In this document: positions 37,859 through 48,081 of the stretch, in pieces | How the letters are laid out: each line of letters opens with the position of its first letter | Position numbering within the stretch: the first letter of the stretch is position 1 | Assembly (NCBI RefSeq): GCF_000208865.1 | Contig: NC_018389.1 | Location: forward strand, 62,001 to 126,000 | From: Neospora caninum Liverpool | Taxonomy: Eukaryota > Apicomplexa > Conoidasida > Eucoccidiorida > Sarcocystidae | Length of the DNA: 64,000 nt | Direction of reading: 5' to 3' | Position numbers and translations under genes: made by a program | The notes under the pieces: generated by a model | What the model was told of the DNA's origin: nothing | Databases searched by the model: none | The model's input: the letters and a program-made list of their open reading frames with translations, nothing else

Positions 37859-38552
37859 TCTACATGCGCATCGATATCTGTGTGATGCATGCGAACGCGA
37901 GGTCGGTTGCTGGTGTTTTTTTCAGAACGAGTTGGAAGTGAAGGCGAACACGCAGGGCTGGCCGAATCCGCCGCATGTCTTTGTGGGCATGCCGCTGATG
38001 GAAACGGTGCGACAGGTGATTCTCAAGTAAGTCTGGGGCGTCGAGCGCGGCTGTGTTGCTGGGTTGTTTCGACCGAACGACACAGGCAAAGCGTGCCTTC
38101 TGTGTCGTTTCCCAACTCGTCGTTCCTGTCGAGCGGGGTGCGGAGTGGCCGGGCTATGATGCGGACGATGAGTTGGATCTTGGTAGCCGCGTCTTGCAGA
38201 GTTCACGGAAACCCGAGGAATCGCAAGCTTAACGTTTAACTGCGCGCCTCTCGGCGGAGCTTTCGCGCGGGTCTGGCCTGCACGCACCTCTCTGCCTTGG
38301 CGCCGGCAACTGTGGACCCGCTGTGCTCCGCATCGCGTGACTCAATCGTGTTTCCAAAAAGCAAAGACGTGTTTTTCAACGAACAAAGGCCTTCGTGCAG
38401 CTGCCTTTTGCTCACGCACACGTGCGTGACGACACATCTATTCAGCTGTCTACTGATGGATGCATATGCATGCTCATTCATGGCCGTTGATGTGGAGCTA
38501 CAGCTACACATGTGTATTCCTGTAAATATACATGCTTGCGTATACAAACATG

Positions 38553-38583
<31 letters not shown>

Positions 38584-40561
38584 ATATGTATATATAAGTA
38601 TATAGTGAACGGACGTTCCCTTTTCAGCGGAGATTGTCGTTGCCACTGGAGACGGGCCGTTGATGGACTGTTGCTTTGACGTTTCGCCTGCCGTCCCGCG
38701 GGTCTTTCTTCGTTTGGCAGAATGGAGTTCCACGAGGCAGACCACCTCCAGAAGATGTTCAAAATCCCCGACAAGCGCTACTGGCGGTGTAAGATCGACG
38801 CACTCGCTGACGGGTGAGACGCACACCATGAAAGCGAAGAAGCGGAAAGCGGCAAAGAGAAGGCAGACGAGACAAAGGAAGAGATATAAAGGGAAGGAGA
38901 CAAAGGAAGAGAGACAAAGCAAGCGAGACAAAGGAAGAGAGACAAAGGAAGAGATATAAAGGGAAGGAGACAAAGGAAGAGAGATGAAGGAAGAGATATA
39001 AAGGGAAGGAGACAAAGGAAGAGAGATGAAGGAAGAGATATAAAGGGAAGGAGACAAAGGAAGAGAGACAAAGGAAGAGAGATGAAAGAAGCGAGACAAA
39101 GGGAAGGAGATGAAAGAAGCGAGAAGGCCAAGGAACGTTTGGCGTTTGCATGGATAGAGAACGCTCGGCAGCCGAGTGAATCGGGTGCAGAAAAGGAGAA
39201 ACGCTTGTTGACCGAACGCAGGTTTTTGCGCAAAGTTGCCGCCTCGCCTTTTCCTCGCCCTCGGCTTTTAAGAGGATGCGCGGGGGAGATACGGAGCTGT
39301 CAACGGGGCAACATGAGGCAGAAGGAGGCGGAGAAAGGCGGAAACGCAGCTGAGGCTGCGCAGGGAGAAGCACGAGCGACGGGTAAAAGGGAAAAAGTGA
39401 ACCGGAAAAAGAGAAATATCGAAGAAGAGAGAGGCGTGGAATCGAGAGACGCTCACTTCTCACGGCGGCCTTCCCAGATGCCGCGTACAGGCGAGAAGGG
39501 ACCTGAAAAGAGACTGCTGGAAAAACCAGGAAGTCTCTAAGCGAAGGCGCATGCTGTGAACAGGCGGAAATGGGAGGCACGTGACGCGTTTTTCTTTTCA
39601 GACATTATTTCGAGGAACTCCTCGCCTTCGCCCAGTACAGAACGTCTCCGGTCGGCTACGATCCCTTCATCATCGCCTGCATGCGGAACGAGAGCTGGGA
39701 CACAGCTGGTGAGAAGCGAATCGTGGAAGGCGCGCGTTGGTCCTCAGGCGAGCGCCACGTGGAAGTCTCAGAAGGAAAAGGATCGCCTCTCCCGTCGACT
39801 CGCCGCCGTGCACATGCGGCACGCATGCACTTGTGTTCGTGGTGTACATACAGCAGGAGGAGACCGAGATGCACAGTCCACGTGCATGCAGACACCTATT
39901 GGTTGATGCATCGCAGTATTTCGGAACTAGGTGTGACATATTCTCTATGTAAATAGATGTTTGTATTCGCTGTGTATATTGATAGAGAAAGACTGTGGCT
40001 GCAACCTGTGGAGTGTCAGCCGCGGATGTGTCTTTTCGTTTTCAGCGAAAATCGTTCCAAAGGTGAAGGATCCGGAGGAACAGGCGATGTGGTACTCTGA
40101 ACTAGGCATGCAACGCGAGGCGGAGGCTGCGAAGAGCGCCGGCTCTCAAGTAAGAGAAACACGAAATGTTCCTTTGAAAGAAGAGGAAACGATGTTTGAC
40201 GCTCGATAACAGGATGACAGACGCAACGCTCGAGTCTGGGACAGCGTCGCTCTCTTGACGCTTTTTGCGGAGAGCCTGTGAGGAAGCAAAGACGATGCAC
40301 TCGCTGACTCTCGAACCTGCCTACGAGCCGTAGACCCCCCCGTTTCCGCTGCATGCTCGAAGACTCACCAGTGGAGGGGTACAGCTGTCTTTGCACAGCA
40401 CAGAGGGTTGGATTTCAATTCCTACGACTTGCCATTCGACATCAGTTACGGTCTAGGCGGTTCTGCGAAAACATCCGTCTCGCCGCTTTCTGCTGTCTCC
40501 GCAGTCCCTCAGCGGCGGTTTGTTCCAGACCCTCACCGACGCCTTCAAAGGCCGGAGGTGA
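29123..40561 (+). CDS. VPS16: VPS16, HOPS/CORVET tethering complex subunit, 18 exons
   Basis: Exons: 29123-29440, 30367-30450, 31038-31254, 31525-31711, 32171-32245, 32618-32768, 33177-33456, 34126-34282, 34996-35094, 35649-35994, 36429-36565, 36925-37021, 37323-37529, 37926-38026, 38721-38813, 39602-39708, 40046-40149, 40505-40561. Every junction is GT-AG and keeps frame, giving 938 residues (human about 840). VPS16 is a core subunit of the HOPS and CORVET complexes that tether endosomal/lysosomal membranes; in apicomplexans this route feeds rhoptry and microneme biogenesis. Residues 1-437 form the N-terminal beta-propeller part (AKSPWTYSRLICMSWNNDE is the typical blade). From about 440 the alpha-solenoid begins (CIDAATYEWHFDQAALLLQA), with HLLAYRICQYVGLPARAVLA, KMLLKLAELNIATEKAV and the hallmark FKIPDKRYWRCKIDALAD near residue 860. 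Exon 8 could start slightly later, since two nearby CAGs exist. Confidence 0.97.
30798..30916 (+). repeat. TATC / TA microsatellite in VPS16 intron 2
   Basis: Imperfect repeats of TATC and TATATC pass into TC and then TA repeats. The tract ends about 120 bases before the exon at 31038. Confidence 0.9.
32892..32926 (+). repeat. TA microsatellite in VPS16 intron 6
   Basis: An unbroken TA run of about 35 bases is flanked by CCTAC on the left and CCTAC on the right. Confidence 0.9.
34362..34410 (+). repeat. TA microsatellite in VPS16 intron 8
   Basis: The TA run is interrupted by GTATAAATGCA units and lies about 80 bases after the exon ending at 34282. Confidence 0.9.
34738..34782 (+). repeat. 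Compound (TA)n(GA)n microsatellite in VPS16 intron 8
   Basis: About 20 bases of TA pass directly into about 22 bases of GA. It is the second simple repeat in the same intron. Confidence 0.9.
34870..34896 (+). repeat. TA microsatellite in VPS16 intron 8
   Basis: A third TA run in this intron lies 100 bases before the exon at 34996. Confidence 0.9.
37799..37854 (+). repeat. TA microsatellite in VPS16 intron 13
   Basis: Two TA runs are joined by GTATATGCA. The tract ends 71 bases before the exon at 37926. Confidence 0.9.
38550..38605 (+). repeat. TA microsatellite in VPS16 intron 14
   Basis: A TA run with GTATG interruptions lies 115 bases before the exon at 38721. Confidence 0.9.
38830..39125 (+). 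repeat. GA-rich minisatellite in VPS16 intron 15
   Basis: Tandem, imperfect units combine GACAAAGGAAGAGA, GATGAAGGAAGAGA and TATAAAGGGAAGGA. The combined period of about 42 bases recurs near-identically in the middle of the array. On the minus strand it yields a long spurious Ser/Leu/Phe-rich open frame. Confidence 0.9.
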
Positions 40562-40681
40562 GATGAACCCCAAACGCGAACCAAGAGGCGCGAATAAAAA
40601 AGCCCAAGCAGGTGACAAGGTGAAGGCTCAGCTGATAAGAAAGACTCGCATGCAGATCCGGGTGTTTCACGCGTATGCATG

Positions 40682-40768
40682 CATATATATATTCATATAT
40701 ACTTATATATATACTTATATATATATATATATATATATATATTGATATGAATATATTTATATATATTT
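40682..40768. repeat. TA-rich tract downstream of VPS16
   Basis: Interrupted TA repeats with ACTTATA and TTCATA variants lie about 120 bases after the VPS16 stop. Confidence 0.9.
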
Positions 40769-42328
40769 GCATGTACATTTGGATCGGATTCCATTTTTGT
40801 CACTGTTCCTCGCTGTTTGCTCCGTTTTGCCGATTATTGTTCTCTTCTCAACGCATACTCTGCAATTCGCAAAGATGTGTATGCTGTCTCTGCTCTCGTT
40901 TCTCCTGCGCCGCTTTCTCTCGGTTCCGTTGTCGCGTTTTTTCTCGATTTTCGTCACGCTCTGTCCCAGACGGCAGCGGCTCCACACGACGCTGCATAAC
41001 CAGTCTGCATCTGTGCCTGGCCGTGTCCATTCCCCATTTCTTCTTTCGCGCCTCTGCTCCAGTTTCAAATTGCTTACCTTCTCTCTTGCTCCCAAACCCC
41101 TTCGTTTGGAGCGCGTCTCCGTTAGCTTCGTCCCGTTTCGTTCGTCCTTCTCTCTTCGTTTCTTCTCCCTCCTTTCTCTCCCTTCTTTCTCCCTTCTTTC
41201 TCTCTTTTTCTCTCTCTCTCGTGCTCTCCTTTGCGTCCTCACGGCGTTGGAAAAGGGATATATTTGCGCGAGACAACGTGGGCATGGCGGGGCCGGAGCT
41301 CCACGGCGCGCACGCGCCAAGAGTTTCGGGGTCGGAAAGCGAGGGAAGCAGGTTGGTCTTTGTGCTCTGAAGAGCGCCTTTGTGCGGAGGTCGCGTCTTC
41401 GTGGCAGTCTCTCCTGGGGATTCCGAACGCGCTTTTTCCTACAACGCGATCTCCTAAAAAGAGCAAGAGCCGTGCCTCAGAGGTGCACTTGCGACACGAA
41501 CTGGACGCAACGCAGGAACGCGGCGCTGAGAGAGGCGAGTTGCGCCTCGCAACCGCGAAGGTGGACCTTGAAATCGATTGAATCTTCGACACGAATCGGG
41601 GATCGGCTGGAAAGCCGCAAGACCTCGTGCATGGATGAAGTTCTGTGGCGAGGCGTTTTGAAAAGACAAGGGAGAGACGAGAGGCGAGCAAGCACGCGAA
41701 AGCCAAAACGCGGAAGCTCTGCGCAGTTTGAGCTTCGGCGCTCCGAATATAAGCCGAAGCAACAGCGGGCATGCGAGAGGCAACTTTTTAAAAATTGGCG
41801 ACACGGAGAGACGCGAGGAAGCGTGGGGAGCCTCATACCTCTTGTGGGGTGCATCCCTACCCACCGCGCACGACGCATCTACACATAGGAACTCAAGGGA
41901 CCGCTTCGTGTTGGTAAACGCACGACGTGACGAGCAAGTATATATGCACATATGTACATATATGTAAATATAGATGAATCGAGATGTAACTGACAAGCCT
42001 ACCGCTCCCTGAAAGGACCGTTACCCATCCACATCGCGGGCGGTAGCTGCCTGAACGCAGTCCGGACTAACTGCCTGCGTAGATTCACAGACAGACGCAG
42101 ACCTGTGCAGCTTCAGATTTTTGCACGCACGCTTCAGAAGAGGACCGGGTGGAGGGGAGCAGCGTTCTTTCGTGTTTTCTGCCACCAATCGTTGACGCTT
42201 GATTCTGCGTGGAGGAACGCCGCAAAGTTAACGGGGACGAGCCCCGTAGAGACCCTCGAGAGGCGGGAAGCGCCGATGGCAAGCGTCGATCACCTGAATC
42301 ACCAAAAAGGGAGAAAAATATGAAACGC

Positions 42329-42397
42329 CATATCTACATATATATAGGTATGTATATAAACATATAAATATATATATATATATATATGTATTTATAA
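42329..42397. repeat. TA-rich tract
   Basis: A TA run with AGGTATG and AAACA interruptions lies in the convergent spacer. Confidence 0.85.
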
Positions 42398-42623
42398 GTG
42401 TGTAAAACTGCGCATGCTACGGCTTCGCTCACCGCTGCACCAGTGTGATGACAAGCCCAGACCGACGCCAGGGTGCACTACACATCAAACGCGCTCGCTC
42501 AGCCGCGGAGTTACGTTTGATTCTGAAGGTTACTTTGTGACGTTATAGAAAGCAACGAGGAACAAAGCAAGAGAGGCTTTATGTAAGCATGGAAGGGAAC
42601 GACTATAATTCCCAGGTCCTTTA

Positions 42624-42737
42624 GTTATATATGTATATATGTATACGTATATATATATATATATATACGTATATATATATATATATATATATGTATACTT
42701 ATATATACGTATACGTATATAATGGATACGTATATAG
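42624..42737. repeat. TA/CG-interrupted tract near the ankyrin gene 3' side
   Basis: TA repeats carry recurrent TACGTA steps, making several local palindromes. The tract is about 120 bases beyond the donor at 42859 on the minus strand. Confidence 0.9.
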
Positions 42738-42858
42738 ATGTGTAGAGATAGATATGTATTTTTACGTGACGCGGCGTCGGTAGACGCAGGGGGAGAGGTA
42801 TGTGTGTGCATGCATCCAAGGAATGCATGCAGATGAGAGAACCTCGTTGGTTTCGTAC

Positions 42859-44255
42859 TTCGATCGGGTTGACGAATGGCCAAACGAGCGGTCCGTTGAA
42901 TTCCGCGGCAAGGAGCTCGAGAAAGTCTCCGGTCTCTTCCTCTTCCTCCAGAGTCTCACTGGCTTCGTGTTTCGCGTCATCCCCCGCGATTTTCCGGTCT
43001 TCTCGCGCGACGGCCGCGCCGAGCCACGACAGGAGCGCCACATTTCGCAAGTCACGCTCTCTTACATCGTCCGACTTGCCTGTGAGACGCGCGACGTCCG
43101 GTGGCAAAACGAAACTCCCGTCGTCTTCTTGAGGGCCGCCGCAGCGTTCTCGCCAAGAGGGCCGAGCAGACGGACGTTCCGTCTCCTCGTCAGAAGAAGG
43201 AATGAGTGACCGTGTCCAACCGAAATCAGCGGCATCGCCGCCCGTGGATTTGCCTGTTCCACGTCGAGCGGCCGACGCGTATCTTGCGACGCCTCTCCCC
43301 ACCGTCTCTCGGCCACTGTTTCCCTCGCGCGCACCTGCTTCCCGTTTTTCTCCTGCTTCGCCTGCTGCAGTTTCTGCTGGCGCGTCACGGTTTGCCTGCG
43401 CGGCTGTTTCCAGTCGCCGGGCGTCTCGCGCGCTGCCTTGGCGTGAGTTGCGCAGCTTTCCTTCGCGCGTCGTTCCGCCGTTTGGGTCTCCGGCGGGGCG
43501 AAGAGGGCGACTTGCCTGCTGCTCGAGCAGCCGCTGCCTCGCTGCGTTCGCGAGGATGTCCTCAGCTCTCAGACCGTCCTCGTTCACCAAGGAAGGATCT
43601 CCGCCGTGCTGGAGCAACAACAGAAAGAGACGCAGATCTTCACGCGCCGCCGCAACGTGCAACGGCCGCGTTCGGCCCGCAGGTTTGTGCCGCGGGGGGG
43701 GACACCAGGAAGAAGCCTCGCAGGCCGTGGCGTGAGACGACGCAGAAAGAGAGCACGAAAAGGAACAAGAGAGTGACGGAGAGAAAGGAGAGGAAGGCGA
43801 CGAATAACAAGAAGGAAGAGACGACGTGCCTTCGGGTGTATCTGGGGCGTTGTTTCTTCTTGAAGACGATTCGTTGACCAGCGAGGCAGCAGAGGAAGAC
43901 GAACGAGAAGAAGTCTCCGGAGGGGAGAGAAAGGAGAAAAACTCTCGAGGAAAAGAGACATTCGGGTCTGCGCCTCGAGCAAGAAGGAGCGCCGCCGCCT
44001 CGACGTTCCCACAAAGGCACGCCTGGACCACAATCGAGACACAGTCGCAGGCCGGGGGACATAAAGGGGACAGGACTCGCCGGCGACACCACGACTGATC
44101 TGCCCGGAAAGAACGCCCGCAGGAATCTCTCACGGCATCTGTGACGCCCACGCCAGGGAAATCGGGTTTGCGACTACGCCTGCCGATCAGGTGCATCCAC
44201 CTACCAGGCGCTGATCTATCTGCAACTATGAATCTAAATAGGTATATGCATAATA

Positions 44256-44291
<36 letters not shown>

Positions 44292-47200
44292 ATGTGTATA
44301 ATATAAATATATATAATATAAATATATGTGATATAAATATATGTGATATATAAATATATATAATATATAAATATAATATAAATATACATACATAAATATA
44401 TGTGATATAAATATATGTGATATATAAATATATATAATATATAAATATAATATAAATATACATACATAAATATATGTGATATATAAACATATATAATATA
44501 TAAATATAATATAAATATACATACATAAATATATGTGATATAAATATATGTGATATATAAATATATATAATATATAAATATAATATAAATATACATACAT
44601 AAATATATGTGATATATAAACATATATAATATATAAATATAATATAAATATACATACATAAATATATGTGATATAAATATATGTGATATATAAATATATA
44701 TAATATATAAATATAATATAAATATACATACATAAATATATGTGATATATAAATATATATAATATATAAATATAATATAAATATACATACATAAATATAT
44801 GTGATATATATATATATATATGTGTCCAGGGAGACAGCGTAGGCGCTGTTGCGAATTTTATTTGCATGCAGCCGGGCAAGAGAGGGTGACCTGGAGAAGA
44901 AGAAACGAGAGCTCGGCCGTGGCCTGAATCCTCGCGAGGTGCTGTACTAGAGGCAGGCGCGTTCGCAAGTCGTCGACGTCTAGGCGAGACGCGTCCAGTC
45001 CTAGAGCCGGAAGCGCCGCGAGCCTGCAACAAGAAGAAAAAGAACCGAACGGTACCCCAGATGCCAGAAAAAAAAACAAGAGTCCTCTAAGATTAGCATT
45101 TCCTTTCTCTTTCTATATATATGTAGAGAGAGACAGAGACGAATACACGAATACACAGAGATGCAGAATTATGCATATATAAATATATATATATATATAT
45201 ATAAATATCTATATATACATATATACCTATGCATATGGATGAATAGACGCAAATGCACGGAAATGCACACCTATCTGTTCGCAGCTGCGTGTCTGCAGAA
45301 AGGGATTTTGTTTGTCCTTCTGACTTATATTTGAAAGCGCGGATGGCGTCCCAACGTCCACCAAAGTCCACCTGGCGTCTCTGTGTTTGCGTGCGTTCCG
45401 AACGTTTCATCTCTTCCGCAACCCCCTGCAGCTCTGCCGTTTCCCTGCTCATTTCCGGTGAAGCGGGGCGAACGGTTCCTACGGTCGGATGTGCCTGGCG
45501 TAGAACGCGCGGAGCGCCTCGATACTCCGCTCGCCCGCAAAGGCCGCCGATTCGCGCCGAAAGAGAAAGGCGACGACCGAGTCGGCAACCGCGACGCGTG
45601 CAAGCTGAAGAAACCGCGCAGCGCCCGAGGGAGACAACAGGGCCTTCGTGACGGCGAGGAGGAGATCGGGAAGGTGGCGGCTGCATGCGCGAAACGCCGG
45701 GAGATTCGCGAAAAAAAGCAGAGGACGGGAATGGCAAGCAATGGGGAAGTCAAGAGACAACCACGCGGCAAAAGAAGCGAGAGGCTGACCCTTTCCCGGC
45801 TTCGTAGCAACACCAAAAAGAGGCGACGAGACGAACTAAGAGAAGAGCGTTCGTTTGCAGACGAAACCTTTTTCTTCGATCCTCTCTTGCCTCGTTCTAG
45901 ATCTCTCGCTCTGCTGCGCTTTGTCCGTGTGTGGAGCTTTTCTCGGCGTCAGTTTCTCAAGTTGGATACACCCCGAGAGCAAACAACGCGAGAACGTTCC
46001 AATCCTTTTCACACGCCTCGCCATGCTTGCTAAAACGTTTCTCGCTTTCGCCTCCCTCGGCTCCTCTGCTTCACCGGTCCGTTCTCCATTTCTTCTCCCC
46101 CTTTCTCTCCCGTCTCTCGTCTCTTCTCCCCCTTCTCGCCTCTCTCTCGTCTCTTCTCCCCCTTTTCTCTCCCGTCTCTCTTCTCTTCTCCCCCTTTCTC
46201 TCCCGTCTCTCTTCTCTTCTCCCCCTTTCTCTCCCGTCTCTCTTCTCTTCTCCCCCTTTCTCTCCCGTCTCTCTTCTCCCCCTTTCTCTCCCGTCTCTCG
46301 TCTCTGCTCCCCTCTGTTCTGCGCTTTCTTCCTCCCCCCCCCCCCTTCGCCCCCACTCTTGTCCCCTCTCTCTTCTTTGCGGCTCGTTCTGTTTTTTCGG
46401 TGTCTCTCTCCTTTTTGTCCCGTGCTCGCCTACGTGGGTTCGAGCACGAGGAGGCGCCCGCCGACGCACAGCACAGCGCCGGCAGAGGCGAGGACCGCAT
46501 CGACCTCCTCGGCGCCTTCGGCCTCTTCGCCAAAGTCGGAGGAATTTCGCACGAGGAGGTCGTCCAGTCCGGCGATGAGGAGCGCAAACGCCGTCTTTAA
46601 GAGCGGCAAGTCGTCGCCCAGAGACGCGCAATCTTGCAGCAGAAACCGGCATTTATTCGCCTTCTCCAGCGCTTCGGTGCGCGACAAGCCTGCCGCGGAG
46701 GAAGCCGCAGAGGAACAAAGAGAAGGACAGCGAAACGAAGACGAAGGGGGAGAAGAAGAAGACGAGGGAGACGAAGGCGAAGAGGGAGAAGACGATGAGG
46801 CAGGAGACGAGGCAGAACGTGAGAGAGAGAGGGCTCGGTCGGACACGTCGATGCCAACATAGGCGCGAAAGAGCGGCGAGAGGGGAGACAGGAACGAGAT
46901 CTGGGATGGGAAGAGCAGACGCAAGGCCGCGAAGCAGAAAGACACGTGAGACACGGAGACGGAAAAGACAAACAAAAACAGGAAACAGGTGACTCCGAGG
47001 CGAGCGAGAAACAGCAGAACGAGAAGCCAGACCCGACGGAAAGGGAACCAAAAAGCCGAGACAGCGAGACAGGCTGACACATAACGGCACAAGTGCGGCA
47101 GTTGGTCAAGACGGAATGGATCAACAATCTGAACACCCGCCAGGAACAGAACAGGGAAAGGCGAGGGAACGCGGCTACAAGCCGAAACGGAAGTGAATGT

Positions 47201-47809
47201 GTAGAAACGTCTCGGAAGAAAGACCTCGAGAGAATTCAGCCTCGTCATCTGTTGCTCCTGAGCGCGTCGTTCGCTCTTCGCCACGATTTTCCCACATCAC
47301 GTCTTGCACCCTATTCCTTCCTCTGTCTGTTTCGTTCTCTCTCAATCTCTATTTCCCTCTTTCTTACTCCCTCTCTCTCTTACTTTCTTGCTCTCGTACT
47401 TTCTTTCCTTCTCTCTCGCCGCCTCTTCCCTGTTCTCTCCCCTTCTCTCTTTCCATCTCTGTCTCCCCCCCCTTTCTCTCGCTTTGCGACGCACCTGGTT
47501 GCCGCGGCCGCCGCACATGAGTTCCACGAGGGAAGCCGTGCGAGCGCGTCTGGGGACGAATGGCCCGCCTGCAGCGAGCGCGTGTGGCTGCTTCGCGTCT
47601 CCAAAGACGGAAAGCGAGACGAGAGCCTCAAGGAGGTTCTGCGACTCGGCCGAGCTCGCGGGCGCGCCGGGCGTTCTCAGCAGCAACTCCTCGACGAGTT
47701 GCCGCACGCGCCGCGAAGAAATGAAGTACTGAGACTCTGCCGTCTCCTCGAAAACTGCGTTCCAGTAAAGCCGCGTCTTCGAAGGTGTAGGTACACCCTG
47801 AGAATCAAA
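42859..47809 (-). CDS. Ankyrin-repeat protein, at least five exons (5' and 3' ends unresolved)
   Basis: Minus-strand exons: 47809-47495, 46900-46434, 45680-45483, 45023-44891, 44022-42859. All junctions are GT-AG and phases agree (0, 2, 2, 0), giving 759 codons without a stop. The join of the last two exons restores an ankyrin repeat: LLLQ then ACLCGNVEAAALLLARGADP. A second repeat reads RPLHVAAAREDLRLFLLLLQ and continues HGGDPSLVNEDG. Ankyrin repeats mediate protein binding; no catalytic domain is visible. Upstream exons are helical and Leu-rich (for example LLKTAFALLIAGLDDLLV; LPDLLLAVTKALL) and may be degenerate repeats. A Ser-rich stretch follows the first repeat; the end is acidic (LEEEEETGDFLELLAAEF). 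The first exon(s) right of 47809 and the last exon(s) left of 42859 were not found. Partner and location are unknown. Confidence 0.78.
44250..44821 (-). repeat. TA-rich minisatellite in an ankyrin-gene intron
   Basis: After a plain TA run come about seven tandem units ending in ATATACATACATA. Two unit types alternate: a longer one (about 74 bases, with two ATATATGTGATATA blocks) and a shorter one (about 59 bases, one block, sometimes with a C: ATAAACATATATA). The array fills most of the 868-base intron between 44891 and 44022. It creates a spurious open frame of Tyr/Ile repeats continuous with the real ankyrin exon. Confidence 0.92.
45113..45235 (-). repeat. TA/GA-rich tract in an ankyrin-gene intron
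   Basis: TA runs flank an AGAGAGAGACAGAGA segment and GAATACACGAATACAC direct repeats, within the intron between 45483 and 45023. Confidence 0.85.
46086..46345 (-). repeat. CT-rich minisatellite and C12 tract in an ankyrin-gene intron
   Basis: On the plus strand, units of CTCTCCCGTCTCTCTTCT followed by CTTCTCCCCCTTT are repeated about six times with small deletions, then the tract ends in twelve C (46334-46345). It lies in the intron between 46434 and 45680. Confidence 0.92.
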
Positions 47810-48039
47810 CTGAAACACTCGGGAAAAGGGCGTTTGTGTCTCTCTCGCGTGGATGAACCCGCGTTCTCAGGTAGCAGAAGCGCTCCAGCGAGGCACACAG
47901 AAACGCGACGGCCACGCAGGCGCATGCGACAAGCCCCGACTTCCCCAATGCACATGTACATATATGAATAGATACGGAGACATATATGGAGACATATATA
48001 TATATATATATATACATATGGATATATATATATACATAT

Positions 48040-48081
<42 letters not shown>

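Larger units (their letters stand above)
40562..42858. other. Convergent region between VPS16 and the ankyrin gene; no secure exon
   Basis: The region follows the VPS16 stop on the plus strand and should contain its 3' UTR plus the 3' end, and possibly last exons, of the minus-strand ankyrin gene, whose known exon ends at a donor at 42859. A minus-strand frame at 41454-41996 and another at 41239-41772 are open, but neither has clear splice sites or recognisable domains. The stretch 40830-41230 is a CT-rich plus-strand tract, and three TA-rich tracts are listed separately. Confidence 0.5.

Noticed and set aside
38236..39580. Minus-strand Ser/Leu/Phe/Tyr-rich frames opposite VPS16
   Set aside because: They are the antisense translation of the GA minisatellite and neighbouring introns; VPS16 exons on the plus strand explain the region.
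40767..41888. 373-codon plus-strand frame after VPS16
   Set aside because: It translates a CT-rich tract (Leu/Ser/Phe-rich) and then Arg-rich sequence without a domain.
44226..45032. Long minus-strand frames made of Tyr and Ile (and the 702-codon frame including the ankyrin exon)
   Set aside because: They translate the TA minisatellite and microsatellite. Splice sites at 44891 and 44022 remove them and restore an ankyrin repeat.
45855..46862. 335-codon plus-strand frame rich in Pro, Leu and Ser
   Set aside because: It translates the CT minisatellite and the antisense of an ankyrin-gene exon.
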